Virus record (IMG/VR): IMGVR_UViG_3300021171_000026
Span: 1 to 39,504 of that record
Source: a virus
Direction: 5' to 3' (one strand)
Length of the DNA: 39,504 bases
The position numbers and the translations under genes were made by a program. Shown piece after piece: positions 37,436-39,504 of the stretch (position 1 is its first letter; each line of letters starts with the position of its first letter). Under the pieces are notes generated by a model, which saw only the letters and a program-made list of their open reading frames with translations, had not been told where the DNA came from and did not search any database.

Positions 37436-37834
37436 TTAGGCCCCAACTCCACGGAAAACAACGACAGCACTTGGGAATGGAGCTGAATTTACAGCCCCAC
37501 CAAATTTCAGTCGTCCTTTTATAAATCGGATCTCGGTGGCTTCCATTACATAATCATGCCACCAGCGAGTATCTGTTCGGGAAGGAATGAGCATCACGAC
37601 TGTTTTCCCAAGTTTCCATTCGTTATAGGCGTGTCTTACCCACAAAGCAATTTCTTTATAGGGTGGATTGACAAAAGCTGGACTGTCCCAAAAGATCTTT
37701 AATCCATCTTGCCCAAATTGAGGGTTAGGAATACAGGGATCATATTTGAAGTGAAACTCTGCATCTAAAACCGCATAGACATCATCCGGCGTTGTCCAAT
37801 CTTGTTTTGCTGATTTGAATAGAACTCTATTCAT
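37436..37834 (-). CDS. DNA N6-adenine methyltransferase, Dam-like phage family, 132 aa
   Basis: Matches the short phage Dam family: QDWTTPDDVYAVLDAEFHF at the start, catalytic NPPY at 56-59, WWHDYVMEATEIRFIKGRL and FPSAVVVF near the end. Adenine methylation would guard phage DNA. ATG 37834 overlaps the upstream stop (ATGA). Confidence 0.9.
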   Translation of the reverse strand: MNRVLFKSAKQDWTTPDDVYAVLDAEFHFKYDPCIPNPQFGQDGLKIFWDSPAFVNPPYKEIALWVRHAYNEWKLGKTVVMLIPSRTDTRWWHDYVMEATEIRFIKGRLKFGGAVNSAPFPSAVVVFRGVGA

Positions 37835-38013
37835 TTCATCTCCCCCAGCTTCGCCAGGGTTGCTCGGGCGGCACATTCCCAACAAAACTCAGTACATTTA
37901 TAAGGCTTGTGACCGTTGGCAATCTTCTCCAACCTTTCCCGCGCCAGGGCGAGTTGGTGTTGAAGATAGTCGATCTCTTTATCTTTGCCACATCCACAAT
38001 CAATATCGCTCAT
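37831..38013 (-). CDS. Small Cys-rich coiled-coil protein, 60 aa
   Basis: CGCG at 6-9 and CTEFCWEC near 40-47, around a helix (DYLQHQLALARERLEKIA). Probably binds a metal. ATGA overlaps at both ends. Confidence 0.6.
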   Translation of the reverse strand: MSDIDCGCGKDKEIDYLQHQLALARERLEKIANGHKPYKCTEFCWECAARATLAKLGEMK

Positions 38014-38414
38014 TTCCCTTCCCCCGATTCAGGATGCTCGGCACGAAATTTATCCAATTCTGTTTGGCCGTCTCGATGGTTGAATATTCTGCCTTTAATA
38101 ATTCCTTCCGATCCCGACGAGGCGAGGGCGCGGATTTTCCTAACAATGGGTTCCACTATAAATATCATCTTGCCATATTTTCTGGCTAGTTCGAACTCCA
38201 TCACCTTTGCCGCCTCTTCCAGGGCTTCCTTGCGAACATCTTTTTTAATTTGCTCCCAGTCTTGCCAATGTGTGTCTCTTTCTTCTTTGATCGCTTCCTC
38301 CCGCGTTTGGCGGAGGGCTTCTAAAATATCCTTTTTGTAGTTTTCCTTATCATGCTCATCACTAACATACAACTCAACTATTTCTTCCGCCCTTTTCTCC
38401 AGGTCGGGGGTCAT
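38010..38414 (-). CDS. Coiled-coil protein, 134 aa
   Basis: Start at ATG 38414 (ATGA overlap). Highly charged helices (KRAEEIVELYV, REEAIKEERDTHWQDWEQIK, RKEALEEAAKVMEFE). This helical build occurs in uncharacterised phage early proteins. No motif. Confidence 0.7.
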   Translation of the reverse strand: MTPDLEKRAEEIVELYVSDEHDKENYKKDILEALRQTREEAIKEERDTHWQDWEQIKKDVRKEALEEAAKVMEFELARKYGKMIFIVEPIVRKIRALASSGSEGIIKGRIFNHRDGQTELDKFRAEHPESGEGK

Positions 38415-38653
38415 AAACCACACGCCTTGCGCCAGGCTTCGACTATTTCAATAGGGACAGGGTTGCCGTCATAACACGTCTCAGGAGTGTGAACCTTTCT
38501 CTGAGAGATGGCGTGGCTTATAACTTCTTCTGCCGCTTCCAGACGGACAAGAAGAGCTTCCATGTCTTCGTAAGTATCAAAGAATGTACTTAAGTCTCCT
38601 TTGTCCCTGAGCAGGTCTTTCAACCGCTTCAGATCGTCGTCGGTGAAGCTCAT
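38411..38653 (-). CDS. Hypothetical protein, 80 aa
   Basis: Start ATG 38653 by ATGA overlap. Acidic helices (DLKRLKDLLRDKGD; MEALLVRLEAAEEVISHA) and a C-terminal EIVEAWRKACGL. Similar to small phage early proteins without known function. Confidence 0.65.
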   Translation of the reverse strand: MSFTDDDLKRLKDLLRDKGDLSTFFDTYEDMEALLVRLEAAEEVISHAISQRKVHTPETCYDGNPVPIEIVEAWRKACGL

Positions 38654-38997
38654 GCGTCCCTCTTCAACCACACACGCAACCCCTTATATATAACTGGGGT
38701 CTTACTGTATTCGCGTCCTATGGGTCGTTCATCATCGTTTATCATAATAATGTCGTATCCTTCTGGGATCGGACGGACGCGGTTAATGAATTGACGAAGC
38801 ATCTGAAATTCCCGCAACGGATCGTCGGGAAGGGCGAGAGCTTCAAAAGAGATGGCCTTAGTGTCGGATTTCAAAGCCTCTTGCGAGACCATGTACGGTG
38901 TCACCGACCGTCCGCCATAGGGGACTGCAACGATATCTCCCGATACCGCAGAGCTAAGGCCCAAAATCGTTGTTGCGATGAGAAGGAGATTTTTCAT
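38650..38997 (-). CDS. Exported protein, 115 aa
   Basis: MKNLLLIATTILGLSSAVSG is a clear signal peptide, with a cut before DIVAV. The ribosome site AAGGAG precedes ATG 38997. The mature part is a mixed alpha/beta domain of about 95 residues. No Cys. Periplasmic location inferred. No family known. Confidence 0.7.
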   Translation of the reverse strand: MKNLLLIATTILGLSSAVSGDIVAVPYGGRSVTPYMVSQEALKSDTKAISFEALALPDDPLREFQMLRQFINRVRPIPEGYDIIMINDDERPIGREYSKTPVIYKGLRVWLKRDA

Positions 38998-39320
38998 GGG
39001 ATGTCCTTGCAAGCATCAGCTCCATTAATCGTTTCACATATTTTGTGATGCAATGATTTTCCGGCATCTAAATCACGTCTTATTATTCTCCGCTCATGCG
39101 CTTCGTTCAGGGCTTCGGCCATGTCGTTCGCTTGATCCTTGTCCTCGAAGTTTAACTCCATGTTCATGTATCTATCTCCCTTGTAGGTCAGGTAATATCT
39201 ATGCTGTATTGGGCAAGCGAAATAATCTGTCCCAGGAATAGGATCACATTTATACGTGTATGTCGAATCGAACACTCCCCACGGCAACACCATGGCAGCG
39301 ATGAGAACGATCTTTTTCAT
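38994..39320 (-). CDS. Exported Cys-containing protein, 108 aa
   Basis: MKKIVLIAAMVLPWGVFDS is a likely signal peptide. The mature part has four Cys (KCDP, ACPI, ICET, ACKD) and a Tyr-rich strand, then charged helices. ATGA overlaps with both neighbours. Probably periplasmic. Confidence 0.65.
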   Translation of the reverse strand: MKKIVLIAAMVLPWGVFDSTYTYKCDPIPGTDYFACPIQHRYYLTYKGDRYMNMELNFEDKDQANDMAEALNEAHERRIIRRDLDAGKSLHHKICETINGADACKDIP

Positions 39321-39504
39321 TTGCTCTTCTCCCTGTATTCGATCTCGTCCATCCGCTCCTGGTGCGCGGCGTTCAGGCTGAAGGCCACGTCTGCGGCGAT
39401 GTTGGCGGTGCGGTAGTTGCCAACTACGATATCGCTAACAGTCATGGAATCCTCTTTTACCTTATAGGTTCCATCAATTTGATTTTCTACAACGCTCCAA
39501 CTGT
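39317..39504 (-). CDS. Small exported protein, 3' part of gene crossing the contig junction
   Basis: Continues in frame from the gene starting at 297. This part encodes the middle and the true C-terminus, ending AAHQERMDEIEYREKSK, and its TGA overlaps the next ATG. The divergent bases 1-14 of the window are absent here, so this copy is taken as correct. Confidence 0.75.
   Translation of the reverse strand, partial: SWSVVENQIDGTYKVKEDSMTVSDIVVGNYRTANIAADVAFSLNAAHQERMDEIEYREKSK
39379..39504. repeat. Terminal direct repeat, right copy
   Basis: Identical to bases 15-140. Ends exactly at the window end. Marks closure of a circular map. Confidence 0.9.

Noticed and set aside
1-39504. CRISPR array, tRNA genes, insertion sequences, integrase or attachment site
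   Set aside because: No regularly spaced short repeats, cloverleaf, transposase or integrase motifs were seen on either strand.

Overview
The window looks like an almost complete, circularly closed genome of a short-tailed (podovirus-type) double-stranded DNA phage. Evidence: a 126-bp direct repeat links the two ends (15-140 and 39379-39504), one minus-strand gene reads through that junction, and the plus strand carries the expected order terminase, portal, scaffold, major capsid, head-tail adaptor, tail hub, ejection-type proteins, fibre-like proteins and lysis enzymes. No sheath, tail tube, tape measure, integrase, DNA polymerase or RNA polymerase was seen. Promoters look like host sigma-70 sites. 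Many products carry Sec or lipoprotein signal peptides, which suggests a diderm (Gram-negative) host; the phylum cannot be told from the sequence.

Layout. Two divergent transcription units start from a shared control region at about 5431-5490. The minus-strand unit runs leftwards from 5407, crosses the contig ends, and continues down to 36440. It is an almost continuous chain of ATGA-coupled small genes: an RHH-like protein, an endonuclease VII-like resolvase, an HNH nuclease, a Sak4-like recombinase ATPase, an SSB-like protein with the typical acidic tail, a Dam-like methyltransferase, zinc-ribbon peptides, and a group of small secreted proteins or lipoproteins.

The plus strand starts with small genes (5485-7440), including a beta-class DNA methyltransferase. 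A near-consensus promoter follows, with a structured leader whose interleaved complementary arms (possible pseudoknot) end in a terminator (7498-7630). Next is a RepA/AAA_25-type helicase (7759-8829), whose 3' end carries a dense cluster of GGGAACG repeats that may be a replication origin. Small zinc-binding genes lead to the packaging genes (10434-13668), the head genes (13665-18470, closed by a strong terminator), the tail hub and ejection genes (18524-27231), a block of fibre-like or secreted proteins (27228-34765), and a lysis region (34762-36443) with an M15-type peptidase, a permuted papain-fold enzyme and several small membrane proteins. The two units meet head-on at 36440-36443 with overlapping stop codons.

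The most unusual property is that six proteins inside the virion module, including the one just after the major capsid gene and the large fibre-like proteins, begin with export-type signal sequences. A further set of small exported proteins sits in the minus-strand unit. The structured leader before the helicase and the repeat cluster at its end are the other two strongest candidates for undescribed elements.
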